From contig JALVBA010000238.1 of NCBI GenBank assembly GCA_027010905.1, positions 1-22,109 of the forward strand: 22,109 nt of DNA. Reading direction: 5' to 3'. The position numbers and the translations under genes are program-made. Positions 14,928-22,109 of this stretch are shown in pieces; position 1 is the stretch's first letter; each line of letters starts with the position of its first letter. Under the pieces are notes generated by a model. It made no database searches and was not told the DNA's origin. It saw only the letters and a program-made list of their open reading frames with translations. This DNA is from Marinilabiliaceae bacterium (GTDB lineage Bacteria > Bacteroidota > Bacteroidia > Bacteroidales > Marinilabiliaceae).

Positions 14928-15554
14928 ATGATTGATCTTTCTTCTATAGACACAATAATATTTGACCTGGGCGGAGTTGTTGTAAATCTAGATATTGACC
15001 GCACAATTAATGCATTTAAAAAACTTGGCATTAGCAATGTTGAAAAATGGATTAAGCCCGGATTACACAGCGAGATTTTCTTAAGATTAGAGGTGGGTGA
15101 GATTTCAGAGGATCTGTTTTATGATGGCATCAGGGAGCTGGCAGGAGTAGAGATATCTGACAGTGAGATAAGAAGTGCATGGTGTGTTATGCTGGTAAAT
15201 CTGCCTTTGGAGAGGGTTAAGATAATTGAACGTTTGAAGAAGAATAGCCATGTGCTGCTGCTAAGTAACACAAACTCTATTCATGTAGATTATTTCGATG
15301 GGTTTGCCACAGGGTACAGCTCAATATCACACCTGTTTCATAAAGTATATTACTCCTTCATGCTTAATGACCATAAACCCAATGTTTCCATTTTTCAGTC
15401 AGTTATTGAAAAGGAGAAGCTTATTCCGGAGAGAACACTTTTTCTTGATGATGCCGAAGCTAATATTGTTGCAGCACAAAAAGCTGGACTCCACACACAG
15501 TTAGTCTCACCCGAAAACCGGATGGAAGATATCTTTAGAAATGAAGATGAATAA
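14928..15554 (+). CDS. HAD superfamily phosphatase (YihX-like)
   Basis: This is a soluble phosphohydrolase of 208 residues. Motif I is IIFDLGGVVVNLD, with nucleophile Asp13. The second acidic residue of the usual DxD is replaced by Gly, as in many YihX-like and related HADs with a DLGG motif. Motif II is LLLSNTN (Ser113), motif III Lys150 in HKPN, and motif IV LFLDDAEANI (Asp174, Asp175). Residues 20-95 form the helical cap. E. coli YihX acts on alpha-D-glucose-1-phosphate, but substrates in this branch vary, so none is assigned. It is monocistronic by layout: it diverges from the tRNA and converges with the SPOR gene, with 25 bp between the stops. Confidence 0.85.
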   Translation: MIDLSSIDTIIFDLGGVVVNLDIDRTINAFKKLGISNVEKWIKPGLHSEIFLRLEVGEISEDLFYDGIRELAGVEISDSEIRSAWCVMLVNLPLERVKIIERLKKNSHVLLLSNTNSIHVDYFDGFATGYSSISHLFHKVYYSFMLNDHKPNVSIFQSVIEKEKLIPERTLFLDDAEANIVAAQKAGLHTQLVSPENRMEDIFRNEDE

Positions 15555-15579
15555 TTTATAGCAATATTCTATCTTGAAG

Positions 15580-16029
15580 TTAGTTCTTAACCAGAAGCCA
15601 GATAGATTCGTTATTTGGCATTTTCTTCTCGTGTCTGAGAGCATTGTAAGCTTCGTCACGATCGTAGAACGATCTGTACGACACTTTAAAAAAATCGGTA
15701 TTGAGACCTGTCTTTCTAATTATAACCTCTGAGCTAAACCCCTGTGCCTGCAACTCTTTCTGAAATTTCTCAGCATTTGTCATTGAGTGAAAACTCCCGG
15801 AGATGAGGAAATATTTGTCATCAGATTGTACTACCTCGGGTTCAGTTGCAGCTGCTTTTTGCGCCTCAATCAGTGCTAAAGAGTCGGCTAAACGGGCACT
15901 ATCAATAAGTGGTTGGTGTACCACACTCTTTTTAACAGGTTTCTTTCCAGGCTTTTTTTTGCCTGAATTACATGCGTTAAATGATATTAGTAGCGAACCT
16001 GCAATTAACAAAACATATAGCTTTTTCAT
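15580..16029 (-). CDS. SPOR domain-containing lipoprotein
   Basis: This is an envelope protein of 149 residues. From the ATG at 16029 the N-terminus has the lipoprotein signal LIAGSLLISFNAC. A Lys/Pro-rich linker (GKKKPGKKPVKKS) and an Ala-rich helix (about 55-70) follow, then a SPOR domain at about residues 75-149 (YFLISGSFHSMTNAEKFQKE...FKVSYRSFYDRDEAYNALR). SPOR domains bind denuded glycan strands of peptidoglycan, often at division sites. The frame continues upstream to 16113, but that part has no signal-like sequence, so the later ATG fits better. It lies downstream of the response regulator on the same strand with a 200-bp gap in which I see no gene. Confidence 0.85.
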   Translation of the reverse strand: MKKLYVLLIAGSLLISFNACNSGKKKPGKKPVKKSVVHQPLIDSARLADSLALIEAQKAAATEPEVVQSDDKYFLISGSFHSMTNAEKFQKELQAQGFSSEVIIRKTGLNTDFFKVSYRSFYDRDEAYNALRHEKKMPNNESIWLLVKN

Positions 16030-16229
16030 AAGATTGGTTTTTTTGTTGTATAACAAATGGTTGCCTACAAGCCTTTCTGTTTCTGTAAAATTAGCGATTA
16101 TGATATGACTCACAAACTTTTAGCAGAAAATTTTTCGGTATCTATTAAAATTGCATTCTAAAATTAGTTCCCAGACGTATGTAATCTTTTACGCAATTAT
16201 CGGGTTATTGTTGCAGTTTTAAAGAGAAA

Positions 16230-16931
16230 TTATTTAACAAATTTATAGCCTACTCCTTTTACCGTTTGGATATGCTCAGTGCCTATCTTTTCTCTAAGTT
16301 TTCGTATGTGTACATCAATGGTTCGATCGCCAACAACAATATCAGTTCCCCACACATTATCGTAGATATCCTCTCTTGTAAAAACCTTTTCAGGTTTGGA
16401 GATAAGGTAGGAGAGAAGTTCAAACTCCTTTCGGGGTAACACCAGCTCGTTATTATCTTTAATAATTATATACCTCTCTTTATCAATAGTTATGCTTCCA
16501 ACAGTGACAGCTTTAGCTTGGTCATCGAGTTGAGAGTTGTCTGTGTGCTGATATCTTTTCAGAAGAGCTTTTACTTTTGATACTAACACTTTGGGTTTTA
16601 TGGGCTTTGCTATAAAATCATCTGCTCCGGCTTCAAATCCGGCAATTTGAGTGTAGTCTTCGCCCCTTGCCGACAGAAAAGTAATAATTGTATTGTTGAG
16701 GTTGGAGATTTTCTTAAGCTCTTCGCAGGTCTCTATCCCATCCATTTCGGGCATCATTACGTCAAGAATAATCAATTGAGGACGGATGCTCTTTGCCTCT
16801 TTAAGTGCCTCTTGTCCATTTTGTACAGTGTGAACCACAAAACCCTCTTTTCGCAGGTTATACCCCAGAAATTCCAAAATGTCAGGTTCGTCATCAACAA
16901 GAAGTATTGTGTATCTACTGTTTTCTTCCAT
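16230..16931 (-). CDS. phoB: OmpR/PhoB-family response regulator, probable PhoB
   Basis: This is a DNA-binding response regulator of 233 residues. The receiver domain (5-120) has the acidic pocket LVDDEPD, phosphoacceptor Asp57 in LIILDVMMPEMDG, a conserved Ser/Ala switch (LSA) and Lys109 in FIAKPI. The C-terminal winged helix (about 137-232) reads LPRKEFELLSYLISKPEKVF, then TREDIYDNVWG and DRTIDVHIRKLREKIG, typical of PhoB/OmpR. The frame is open upstream to 17009 inside the kinase gene, but only from the ATG at 16931 does the product start like a normal receiver. It follows the kinase by 22 bp. The phosphate assignment rests on the divergent PiT transporter and is inferred. Confidence 0.9.
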   Translation of the reverse strand: MEENSRYTILLVDDEPDILEFLGYNLRKEGFVVHTVQNGQEALKEAKSIRPQLIILDVMMPEMDGIETCEELKKISNLNNTIITFLSARGEDYTQIAGFEAGADDFIAKPIKPKVLVSKVKALLKRYQHTDNSQLDDQAKAVTVGSITIDKERYIIIKDNNELVLPRKEFELLSYLISKPEKVFTREDIYDNVWGTDIVVGDRTIDVHIRKLREKIGTEHIQTVKGVGYKFVK

Positions 16932-16953
16932 CAGATTATAAGATTTTAACATT

Positions 16954-17991
16954 CTAAATTTTAGCCTTTTCAAGAGTGAATGTAAAAGAGGTTCCCTCGC
17001 CCTTTTCACTACTTACATTTATTGTCTGTTTATGAGCCTCAATAATATGCTTCACTATTGATAACCCCAGACCGGTACCTCCCTGATGGCGGCTTCTGCT
17101 TTTATCAACCCTGAAGAAACGTTCAAAAATTCGTGGCTGGCTTGCTTTGCTTATTCCTATGCCGTTATCTTTAACTTCAACCAATACACGGCTGGCCATG
17201 TCATAGATATTCACTATCGTTTTTCCTCCCTTTTCCCCGTAATTTATTGAGTTAACAATCAGGTTGCTCAACACCTGAGATATCCGTTGTTTGTCAACCT
17301 TTACCAATACTGAACGATCTACACTGCTTCCTAAACTCAAAGTGACTTTATTCTCTTTAGCTCTCATCTCCTGTAAGTCAAAAACATCTTCAACAAGCTG
17401 AATTAGATTGATATTTTCATACTCCAGCTTTAGTTCGCCCGATTCAAGTTTTGAGATAGATTCCAAATCTTCAATTATTGAGATCATACGGTCGATACTC
17501 TTTTCGGTGCGATTAAGGTAGAGTTCGTTTATATCAGGGTCGTCAATACCTCCATCAAGCAGTGTTAAGATATATCCCTGAATATTAAAAACAGGTGTTT
17601 TCAGTTCGTGAGAAACGTTGCCTATAAACTCTTTCCTGTACTTCTCCATCTGTTTTAGCTGTTGAATCTCCTGGGTTTTATCTTTCATCCACGATTCAAC
17701 TTTTATGTTTGCATCGGTAAAGAGGTCTTCACTCGAGATACCCTCACCCTTCTGTTTGTTTACATTAAAGCTGTTCAGAGTTTTATATATCGGCTTTATC
17801 TTTGCGTAGATAAACATATTTATAAAATATCTTACCAAAAAAAATGCAAGTCCGAAAAAGAGAGGAATAGAGATTGATAGGGAGAAATAGAGATTGGGGC
17901 TATAGTAATTTACAAAGAAGAAGAGCAAGGAAAGAACGAGAAAGCCCAATGTTGTTAGTCCTGCTATTTTTTGTGGTTCCAACGATTTCAT
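16954..17991 (-). CDS. phoR: PhoR-like sensor histidine kinase
   Basis: This is a membrane histidine kinase of 345 residues. Two hydrophobic helices (about 11-28 and 35-58) are separated by only a few residues, so there is no periplasmic sensor domain, and no PAS domain is seen. After a charged linker with coiled-coil character comes the H-box EFIGNVSHELKTP, with phosphoacceptor His128. The ATPase domain has the N-box VLSNLIVNSINYG, then VKDNGIGI, the F-box IFERFFRVDKSRSR and GTGLGLSIVKHI. The gene comes first, with the response regulator 22 bp downstream, unlike the phoB-phoR order of E. coli. Its lack of a sensor region fits PhoR-type kinases that take their signal from the transporter and PhoU. 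Confidence 0.9.
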   Translation of the reverse strand: MKSLEPQKIAGLTTLGFLVLSLLFFFVNYYSPNLYFSLSISIPLFFGLAFFLVRYFINMFIYAKIKPIYKTLNSFNVNKQKGEGISSEDLFTDANIKVESWMKDKTQEIQQLKQMEKYRKEFIGNVSHELKTPVFNIQGYILTLLDGGIDDPDINELYLNRTEKSIDRMISIIEDLESISKLESGELKLEYENINLIQLVEDVFDLQEMRAKENKVTLSLGSSVDRSVLVKVDKQRISQVLSNLIVNSINYGEKGGKTIVNIYDMASRVLVEVKDNGIGISKASQPRIFERFFRVDKSRSRHQGGTGLGLSIVKHIIEAHKQTINVSSEKGEGTSFTFTLEKAKI

Positions 17992-18025
17992 TACCGAGGA
18001 TTCTGTATTGATTTGTTGGTGTAAA

Positions 18026-18047
18026 TTTAGATTATTTTTAATCTAAA
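18026..18047. repeat. AT-rich inverted repeat in the phoR/PiT divergent region
   Basis: TTTAGATT (18026-18033) and AATCTAAA (18040-18047) are exact reverse complements around a 6-nt loop. It sits about 35 bp upstream of the kinase start and about 110 bp upstream of the transporter. It could be a regulator site or a weak hairpin. The rest of 17992-18154 holds no gene or clear promoter box. Confidence 0.4.
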
Positions 18048-18154
18048 AAATTATGGTGTCGCTAATAAAGGTAAAATATAACAATAATTTAACATTGAAA
18101 CAGAAGGTTGAATACCTCAGAGCTCTATATTAGCGGTGTTTTTAATAAATCAAG

Positions 18155-20428
18155 ATGACGCTCCTCTGGTTAACATTGTCAGTTTTAATTCTGTTTGGAA
18201 TTCTGAACCTTACGGTTGGGCTGTCAAATGATGCAGTGAATTTTTTAAATTCAGCCATCGGGTCGGGAGTTGCAAAAAGAAAAACTATTTACTGGATTGC
18301 CGGAATAGGAATTGTGTTGGGCACATTCATCTCGGCTGACATGATGGAGGTTGCCCGCAATGGAATTATCTATCCCGACAAATTCTCTCTCTCCGAATTG
18401 CTTACTCTATTTATGGCAGCGATGCTGGTAAATATTGTTCTTATAGATACCTTTAACACATTTAAGCTTCCCACATCAACAACTATTGCCGTAGTATTTG
18501 AGTTGATAGGCGGTGCTCTCGCAATAGCATTTATTAAGCAATACGACTCTGATTCGGAATATTCTCACATTAGTGAAATAATAAATACTGGTAAGGTTTT
18601 TATCATATTAGGGGGGATAGTATTCTCTATCGGACTGTCGTTTTTAATAGGGATGGTAGTGCAGTTTATTACACGCCTGATATTTACCTTCAACTATAAA
18701 AGTCGGTATCGGGTGCTGCTTTCAGTTATGGGAGGGGTAGCTATTACTGTGATTTCCTACATGATTCTGAAGAAATCTATTAACGGGATATTTATTAAAG
18801 AGGATTTCTGGCAACAAATGTTGGAGCAATATCTGCCTCAGGTATTGATTACTATTTTTGCCGGAACAACATTTGTCTTTCTCTTTCTCAGCCTGTCGTT
18901 CGATTTTGACATATCACGACTGGTAGTGCTGTTTGGCACATTTGCTCTCGCTCTCTCTTTCGCATCCAACGATTTGGTTAACTTTATCGGTCTTCCTTTG
19001 GCCGGATTTGAAGGTGTGAAAAAGTTTTTTGAAGCAGGAGCCATTAATCCCGATACATTTTCTCTTGACTTTCTTAACAACAGCTTGATGCAGAAAGGGA
19101 CATTTAAGAATGTTACCCAACTGTTGATCTTCAGCATCTCTGCCGGAATAATGGTAGTAACTTTATTTTTTTCAAAAAAGGCAAGAGGAGTAACCGAGAC
19201 AGAGGTGTATCTCGGACGACAACTGCCGGGATATGAGCGTTTCAATCCATCTCATCTGTCGCGCTTTATTGTACGATTGGTGTTGAGTGTTCATTCGGCT
19301 ACAATAAAGATCTTGCCCGAAAGAGCTGTCTCTTTCGTCAACAGTCGTTATGAGCGTAGTAGTGTTGCTGTTGCAAGGCAGGATGATGAAATCTTCTACT
19401 TCGACACTCTTAGGGCTATCGTTAACCTTACTATGGCAGGGTTGCTAATATCATTTGGTACATTTCTTAAATTCCCTCTTTCAACAACATTTGTCGTTTT
19501 CATGGTGGCTATGGGAACATCATTAGCCGATATGGCCTGGGGGAGAGAAAGTGCTGTTTACCGGATATCTGGTGTTTTGTACATTCTTGGAGGATGGGTA
19601 TTGACTGCAGTACTAGCTCTTGTTGGCAGTATGATTTTAACCATTGTGATATGGTTTGGAGGAATGTGGGTTGTAATCCCCCTACTGTTTCTTCTTTTTT
19701 ACATTCTCTACAAGTCAACAACGTTTTATAGGGAAAGAGAGATGCAACAAAATGTAATTGTCAGGAATAACTCTATTTCGGAGAATTTAGCCGGGAGTTG
19801 GTTAACTGAGTTTAGGGAGGAGCAGATAAAGAGTCTTTTGATAAAAAGTTCAAAAGTTTACTTTCTATCCCTGAAATCATTTATTGATGATGATTTAAGT
19901 AACCTCCAAAAAACAGCAGGTGATGCTGAGACTCTTATTAAAACTTTGAAGGTTGTAACATCAAAACTATTTGATGTTCTTGTTCACACCCCTGATAACA
20001 ACCTCAATTTAGGTAATCTTTTAGTACAGATAACAGACTATCTCTCGGTAATAGCAAGAAGTATTAATACAATATCGGCAATGCTATTTAATCATCTGAA
20101 CAATCAACACAAGGGGTTTACACAGACACAGAAAGATGACACAGGTATACTTCTCGACGAAATCACATCTTTTTTTAATCACACCATCTATGCTATAAAA
20201 GAGTGCCATTTCGACACATTACCCGAACTTATTAAACAGCAAAGTCTAATTTTGTCTCATATCGAAAGTATGAGAATAGAGCATTTGAAAAAAATCAAAA
20301 AGGGGAAAGGCTCCACCAAAATCAATGTACTGTTTATTGAGTTATTAGCCGAATCAAAAAACACTCTTTTCTACTCCATCAATTTTATCAAAACGTATCA
20401 AAAGCTCGCAGATAGGAAAAGTACTTGA
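18155..20428 (+). CDS. Inorganic phosphate transporter (PiT family) with C-terminal PhoU-like domain
   Basis: This is an inner-membrane phosphate carrier of 757 residues, well beyond the about 500 of E. coli PitA. Both PiT signatures are present: GLSNDAVNFLNSAIGS (residues 22-37, Asn25-Asp26) and FASNDLVNFIGLPLAG (around 270-285). PLSTTFVVFMVAMGT near residue 440 repeats the PTSTT type of stretch near 105. Hydrophobic helices continue to about residue 525. From about 545 the protein is soluble and helical (IKSLLIKSSKVYFLSLKSF, then DDDLSNLQKTAGDAETLI, and on to the end), which I read as a PhoU-like bundle. It diverges from the PhoR/PhoB-like pair. The fusion suggests transport and signalling in one chain. 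The PhoU call is by pattern only. Confidence 0.88.
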   Translation: MTLLWLTLSVLILFGILNLTVGLSNDAVNFLNSAIGSGVAKRKTIYWIAGIGIVLGTFISADMMEVARNGIIYPDKFSLSELLTLFMAAMLVNIVLIDTFNTFKLPTSTTIAVVFELIGGALAIAFIKQYDSDSEYSHISEIINTGKVFIILGGIVFSIGLSFLIGMVVQFITRLIFTFNYKSRYRVLLSVMGGVAITVISYMILKKSINGIFIKEDFWQQMLEQYLPQVLITIFAGTTFVFLFLSLSFDFDISRLVVLFGTFALALSFASNDLVNFIGLPLAGFEGVKKFFEAGAINPDTFSLDFLNNSLMQKGTFKNVTQLLIFSISAGIMVVTLFFSKKARGVTETEVYLGRQLPGYERFNPSHLSRFIVRLVLSVHSATIKILPERAVSFVNSRYERSSVAVARQDDEIFYFDTLRAIVNLTMAGLLISFGTFLKFPLSTTFVVFMVAMGTSLADMAWGRESAVYRISGVLYILGGWVLTAVLALVGSMILTIVIWFGGMWVVIPLLFLLFYILYKSTTFYREREMQQNVIVRNNSISENLAGSWLTEFREEQIKSLLIKSSKVYFLSLKSFIDDDLSNLQKTAGDAETLIKTLKVVTSKLFDVLVHTPDNNLNLGNLLVQITDYLSVIARSINTISAMLFNHLNNQHKGFTQTQKDDTGILLDEITSFFNHTIYAIKECHFDTLPELIKQQSLILSHIESMRIEHLKKIKKGKGSTKINVLFIELLAESKNTLFYSINFIKTYQKLADRKST

Positions 20429-20582
20429 CATAATACCACAAATCTTTTTCATAAGTTCCATATTAGAATTATTCTCTCTATATTTATCTGAAATAAAAAT
20501 CGTGTCAGGTTGGATCTTTTTGTGACATTAAATAATAGTCTAATCTGAAGAACAACCGTGAAGATAAATTGTTGTCAATAGA

Positions 20583-21800
20583 ATGAAAGATATAAACATT
20601 GCAATAGAGGATTTTCCGATACTTAAAAGGGATGTTAACGGCAAACCGCTGGTTTATCTCGACAATGCTGCTACAATGCAGAAGCCTCAACAGGTCATTG
20701 ATGCTATAGTTGATGTTTACACCAACTATAATAGCAATATTCACCGGGGTACTCATCACTTGAGTAATGTTTGCACTATAGCATTTGAAGATACAAGAGT
20801 GAAGATACAGAATTTTATAAATGCGTCTCATTCACATGAGATCATTTTTACACGTGGTACTACCGAGTCAATAAATCTTGTTGCAAACACTTTTGGAGAT
20901 GCTTTTTTGTCGAAGGGTGATGAGGTGATAATTTCAGAAATGGAGCACCACTCAAACATTGTACCCTGGCAACTTTTGCAGGAACGAAAAGGAATAATAC
21001 TGAGGGTTATACCTTTTGACGTCAATGGCGAGTTGATACTCGACGAGTACTATTCGATGCTAAATAAGAGAACAAAACTTGTTGCTGTTACTCATGTGTC
21101 GAATGCTCTGGGTACAATTAACCCGATAAAAGAGATTGTCAGTGCAGCACATATCGAGGGTGTCCCTGTACTTATCGACGGAGCTCAGGCAGTTCACCAT
21201 TTCCCTGTAGATGTTGTTGACCTTGATTGTGATTTTTACGCTTTTTCCGGACATAAGCTTTATGGACCTACAGGAGTGGGGGTTCTGTATGGCAAGGAGG
21301 AGTGGTTGAATAAGATGCCACCGTGGCAAGGAGGAGGTGAGATGATAAAGAGCGTGTCGTTTGAGAAGACTACCTTTAATGAATTGCCATTTAAGTTTGA
21401 GGCAGGAACGCCAAACTTTACTGGTACAATAGGACTTGGGGCAGCGATTGATTATCTCACTGGTTATGAGTGGGACAAAATTATGACCTATGAGGAGGAT
21501 CTGCTGAGCTATGCCACTCAAAAGTTAAGTGAGATTGACGGTCTGAGGATGTATGGCACTGCCAAAAATAGATCAAGTGTCATCTCTTTTCTGGTTAACG
21601 ATATTCATCCTTATGATATGGGATTAATGCTTGATAAGATAGGGGTAGCAGTAAGAACAGGACACCATTGCGCTCAGCCTGTTATGACTAGGTTTGATAT
21701 TCCCGGAACCGTAAGGGTGTCTTTTGCCATTTATAACACAAAAGAGGATGTTGATAAATTAGTTGAAGGAGTTTTGAAAATTAGAAATATATTTGGTTGA
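20583..21800 (+). CDS. sufS: SufS-type cysteine desulfurase
   Basis: This PLP enzyme takes sulfur from cysteine for Fe-S cluster assembly. At 405 residues it is close to E. coli SufS (406). The N-terminus has VYLDNAATMQKP. PLP contacts lie at MEHHSN (His122, His123) and LIDGAQAVHHFPVD (Asp199, Gln202), and Lys225 in SGHKLYGPTG forms the Schiff base. The catalytic Cys363 is in RTGHHCAQP, the group II (SufS) form on a short loop, unlike the longer IscS loop. All active residues are present. No sufB, sufC, sufD or sufU gene is seen within 5 kb upstream. Only about 225 bp of apparently noncoding DNA and a partial gene follow, so whether it is part of a suf operon cannot be judged. Confidence 0.95.
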   Translation: MKDINIAIEDFPILKRDVNGKPLVYLDNAATMQKPQQVIDAIVDVYTNYNSNIHRGTHHLSNVCTIAFEDTRVKIQNFINASHSHEIIFTRGTTESINLVANTFGDAFLSKGDEVIISEMEHHSNIVPWQLLQERKGIILRVIPFDVNGELILDEYYSMLNKRTKLVAVTHVSNALGTINPIKEIVSAAHIEGVPVLIDGAQAVHHFPVDVVDLDCDFYAFSGHKLYGPTGVGVLYGKEEWLNKMPPWQGGGEMIKSVSFEKTTFNELPFKFEAGTPNFTGTIGLGAAIDYLTGYEWDKIMTYEEDLLSYATQKLSEIDGLRMYGTAKNRSSVISFLVNDIHPYDMGLMLDKIGVAVRTGHHCAQPVMTRFDIPGTVRVSFAIYNTKEDVDKLVEGVLKIRNIFG

Positions 21801-22025
21801 GGAGACTCAAATGTGAGGTTTTAATTGATCTTTCTAATTCCTGTAAATTACGACTGCTGCATAAATTGATGAACGCAATAACTTAACTTTTTTTAATAGG
21901 AGTACGCTACTATCAATTGTTGTATTGCATTAACATTTTTCTATTCTTGCTAAGCCCAAATCATGACTTTTTTGGTTCAATATTTTAAGTTACTTGAATC
22001 TCAACACCAAACAATGCCTTAATAG

Positions 22026-22109
22026 ATGAAAATTCAAGATGATAAAGATCAGAAATTACGAAAGTTAGAGGGTGAGGAGTGGAGAGAAATTCCCTATACT
22101 GACAAGTAC
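22026..22109 (+). CDS. Partial gene at window edge, NUMOD4/HNH-like N-terminus
   Basis: The ATG at 22026 directly follows an in-frame TAG and opens 28 codons that run off the window. The visible product is charged (KDQKLRKLEGEEWREIPYTD) and then KY. The EEWREIP...Y phrase resembles the start of NUMOD4 motifs (W-x-x-I-x-x-[YF], usually followed by a VSNxGR stretch), which occur in HNH-type endonucleases. That stretch is outside the window, so the call is tentative. The 21801-22025 gap after the cysteine desulfurase gene holds no gene I can support. Confidence 0.5.
   Translation, partial: MKIQDDKDQKLRKLEGEEWREIPYTDKY

Noticed and set aside
18060..18135. CGCTAATA and TATTAGCG as a regulatory palindrome
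   Set aside because: The 8-bp arms are 60 bp apart in AT-rich DNA, so chance is a good explanation.

Overview
The window looks like chromosomal DNA from a Bacteroidota bacterium, probably near Bacteroidales/Marinilabiliales. This is inferred from AT-rich genes with few Shine-Dalgarno sites, candidate promoter boxes of the Bacteroidota TAnnTTTG type, an ISAon1-like (ISL3 group) transposase remnant, a PiT transporter with a PhoU-like tail, and GH109 and SPOR-domain proteins. It reads mostly as ordinary chromosome. I do not see a clear new defence system, phage or conjugative element.

Positions 1-7400 (minus strand) carry a tripartite RND efflux operon in the order tetR, tolC-like outer membrane factor, lipoprotein adaptor, RND pump. 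A palindromic candidate operator lies just upstream of tetR. The tolC-like and adaptor genes are separated by about 380 bp of repeat DNA: four copies of a 67-bp unit, then a 40-bp repeat. Another dispersed-type repeat forms the 3' end of the adaptor gene, and repeat-like inverted sequences fill the 415 bp downstream of the pump gene.

Positions 7480-14025 (plus strand) carry an amino-sugar locus: a Tat-exported GH109 protein (alpha-N-acetylgalactosaminidase family), a sodium:solute symporter, a NagA-type deacetylase, an unknown exported barrel-like protein and a ROK sugar kinase. Together they could free GalNAc (or a related sugar), import it, phosphorylate it and deacetylate it. A frameshifted, internally deleted ISL3-type transposase remnant abuts the stop codon of the ROK gene. 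It is followed by a terminator and a minus-strand tRNA with anticodon CAT, whose acceptor stem looks more like lysidine-type tRNA-Ile2 than elongator tRNA-Met.

Positions 14928-22109 hold a HAD phosphatase, a convergent SPOR-domain lipoprotein, a PhoR/PhoB-like two-component pair, and, divergent from that pair, a PiT phosphate transporter with a C-terminal PhoU-like helical domain. The layout suggests a phosphate sensing and uptake module. A SufS-type cysteine desulfurase follows. The right edge cuts a gene whose first 28 codons resemble the start of a NUMOD4/HNH-type protein.
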